The notes under the pieces were generated by a model. The model was not told where the DNA came from and ran no database searches. It worked only from the letters and a program-made list of their open reading frames with translations. Of a stretch of DNA of 6,793 bases, positions 5,475 to 6,793 are shown one piece after another. The translations under genes and the position numbers were made by a program. The stretch's first letter is position 1, and each line of letters starts with the position of its first letter. Location of the stretch: the NCBI GenBank assembly GCA_015488935.1, contig WFMU01000376.1:1-6793 (forward strand). Direction: 5' to 3'. This stretch comes from Flavobacteriaceae bacterium. Its GTDB lineage: Bacteria; Bacteroidota; Bacteroidia; Flavobacteriales; Flavobacteriaceae.

Positions 5475-6749
5475 ATGTCTTACTTATTTACATCAGAATC
5501 TGTTTCTGAGGGACACCCAGACAAAGTATCTGACCAAATTTCAGATGCATTAATTGATAATTTTTTAGCGTTCGACCCAGAATCTAAAGTTGCTTGTGAA
5601 ACCCTTGTTACCACAGGTCAAGTAGTTTTGGCAGGAGAAGTAAAATCAAATACCTATTTAGATGTACAAAAAATAGCTAGAGATGTTATTAATAAAATTG
5701 GTTATACCAAAAGTGAATATATGTTTGATGGAAACTCATGTGGTGTATTCTCATCTATCCATGAACAATCGGCAGATATAAACCAAGGAGTAGAACGTGC
5801 AGATAAAGAAAATCAAGGAGCAGGAGACCAAGGAATGATGTTTGGTTATGCAACAGATGAAACCGCAAACTACATGCCTTTGGCTTTAGATTTATCACAT
5901 TTAATTCTAATTGAATTGGCTGCATTGCGAAGAGAAAATAACGAAATTAAATATCTTCGTCCAGATGCAAAATCACAAGTTACTATCGAATATTCAGATG
6001 AAAATATTCCTGTACGTATAGATACCATCGTTGTTTCTACACAGCACGATGATTTTATTAAAGATGTAGATAAGCAAAAAGCAGACAAAGCAATGCTTAC
6101 AAAAATAAAATCGGATATTATTAATATTTTAATTCCACGAGTTATTGCTAAATTACCAGCAAAAACACAAAAGTTGTTTAATGAGCAAATTACCTATCAT
6201 ATTAATCCAACAGGAACTTTTGTTATTGGTGGACCACACGGAGATACAGGTCTTACTGGCAGAAAAATTATTGTAGATACTTATGGTGGTAAAGGAGCAC
6301 ATGGTGGAGGTGCATTTTCTGGAAAAGACCCAAGTAAAGTAGATCGTTCTGGTGCTTATGCAACAAGGCATATTGCAAAAAATTTAGTAGCTTCTGGTTT
6401 GTGTAAAGAGGTTTTAGTACAAGTTTCTTATGCTATTGGTGTAGCAAAACCTACAAGTATTAATGTAGATACCTATGGTACAGCAACTATTGATATGACA
6501 GATGGAGAAATCAGTAAAATTGTTGAAACTATTTTTGATATGCGCCCCTATTTTATTGAGAAACGACTAAAATTACGAAATCCAATTTATCTAGAAACTG
6601 CTGCTTATGGACACATGGGAAGAACTCCAGAAATAAAAACAGTCCGTTTTGTTTCTCCAGATGGTAGTGTAGTAGAAAAAGAAGTGGAAACTTTTACGTG
6701 GGAAAAATTAGATTTTGTAGATAAGGTAAAAGAAGCTTTTGGTATTTAA
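5475..6749 (+). CDS. metK: S-adenosylmethionine synthetase (methionine adenosyltransferase)
   Basis: MetK makes S-adenosylmethionine from methionine and ATP, releasing phosphate and pyrophosphate; it is a cytoplasmic multimer needing Mg and K. The 424 residues start with the family N-terminus LFTSESVSEGHPDKVSDQISDA, His14 being in the active-site HPDK. Signature 1 is GAGDQGMMFGYA (115-126); signature 2 is GGGAFSGKDPSKVDRSGAY (277-295). GGPHGDTGLTGRK (252-264) and the C-terminal ETAAYGHMGR (374-383) are also present. It is about 40 residues longer than E. coli MetK (384): a charged Lys-rich stretch around 193-236 and an addition near 385-406 account for most of this. Longer forms are usual in Bacteroidetes as far as I know. 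AAAGG lies 14 bases before the ATG, too far to be a strong ribosome site. It stands alone, with its own promoter and a candidate SAM riboswitch, consistent with feedback by its product. Confidence 0.98.
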   Translation: MSYLFTSESVSEGHPDKVSDQISDALIDNFLAFDPESKVACETLVTTGQVVLAGEVKSNTYLDVQKIARDVINKIGYTKSEYMFDGNSCGVFSSIHEQSADINQGVERADKENQGAGDQGMMFGYATDETANYMPLALDLSHLILIELAALRRENNEIKYLRPDAKSQVTIEYSDENIPVRIDTIVVSTQHDDFIKDVDKQKADKAMLTKIKSDIINILIPRVIAKLPAKTQKLFNEQITYHINPTGTFVIGGPHGDTGLTGRKIIVDTYGGKGAHGGGAFSGKDPSKVDRSGAYATRHIAKNLVASGLCKEVLVQVSYAIGVAKPTSINVDTYGTATIDMTDGEISKIVETIFDMRPYFIEKRLKLRNPIYLETAAYGHMGRTPEIKTVRFVSPDGSVVEKEVETFTWEKLDFVDKVKEAFGI

Positions 6750-6763
6750 AAAATAATGCTTCT

Positions 6764-6790
6764 TAGATACTTTAAAATTTAAAGGTACTA
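6764..6790 (+). terminator. Possible metK terminator hairpin
   Basis: TAG (6764-6766) pairs with CTA (6788-6790) and, after a bulged A, TACTTT (6768-6773) pairs with AAGGTA (6782-6787) including one G-T. The inner part, TTTAAAATTTAAA, is itself nearly palindromic. It begins 15 bases after the metK stop. The window ends three bases later, so a trailing T run cannot be checked. Confidence 0.4.
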
Positions 6791-6793
6791 TAA

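Overview
The window is strongly AT-rich. Its genes use Bacteroidetes-type signals: the -7 element TAnnTTTG appears upstream of several starts and Shine-Dalgarno sequences are weak or absent. Together with the protein flavour (CydA/CydB, ThiL, a 424-residue MetK, an Asn-rich lipoprotein) this points to a member of the Flavobacteriia, probably marine or host-associated. The assignment is inferred from sequence style; no database search was possible.

Layout, left to right. (1) The 3' end of a LytTR-domain transcriptional regulator enters from the left edge; its frame is open to base 1. (2) A short gap carries a degenerate copy of the end of the next gene, followed by a secreted, Asn-rich lipoprotein of unknown function (410-1186). 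(3) thiL, thiamine-monophosphate kinase, lies on the minus strand and converges on the lipoprotein gene. (4) A 157-base divergent intergenic region between thiL and cydA has an identical -7 box (TATCTTTG) facing each way and a 13-base perfect palindrome on the cydA side. (5) A tight plus-strand cluster follows: cydA, cydB (2-base gap) and a 108-residue three-helix membrane protein (12-base gap). These encode a cytochrome bd-type quinol oxidase and a possible accessory protein. (6) A 298-base non-coding leader holds a hairpin, a good -7 box and a conserved-looking RNA element resembling a SAM-II (SAM_alpha) riboswitch. (7) metK, S-adenosylmethionine synthetase, follows, with a possible terminator hairpin at the right edge.

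The genes form independent units: cofactor synthesis (thiamine diphosphate, SAM), oxygen respiration at high affinity, and a regulator/lipoprotein pair. The two most interesting items are the metK leader, which looks like product-feedback control by SAM with a possible switching helix, and the small membrane gene attached to cydAB. No mobile element, CRISPR array, tRNA or rRNA was seen.
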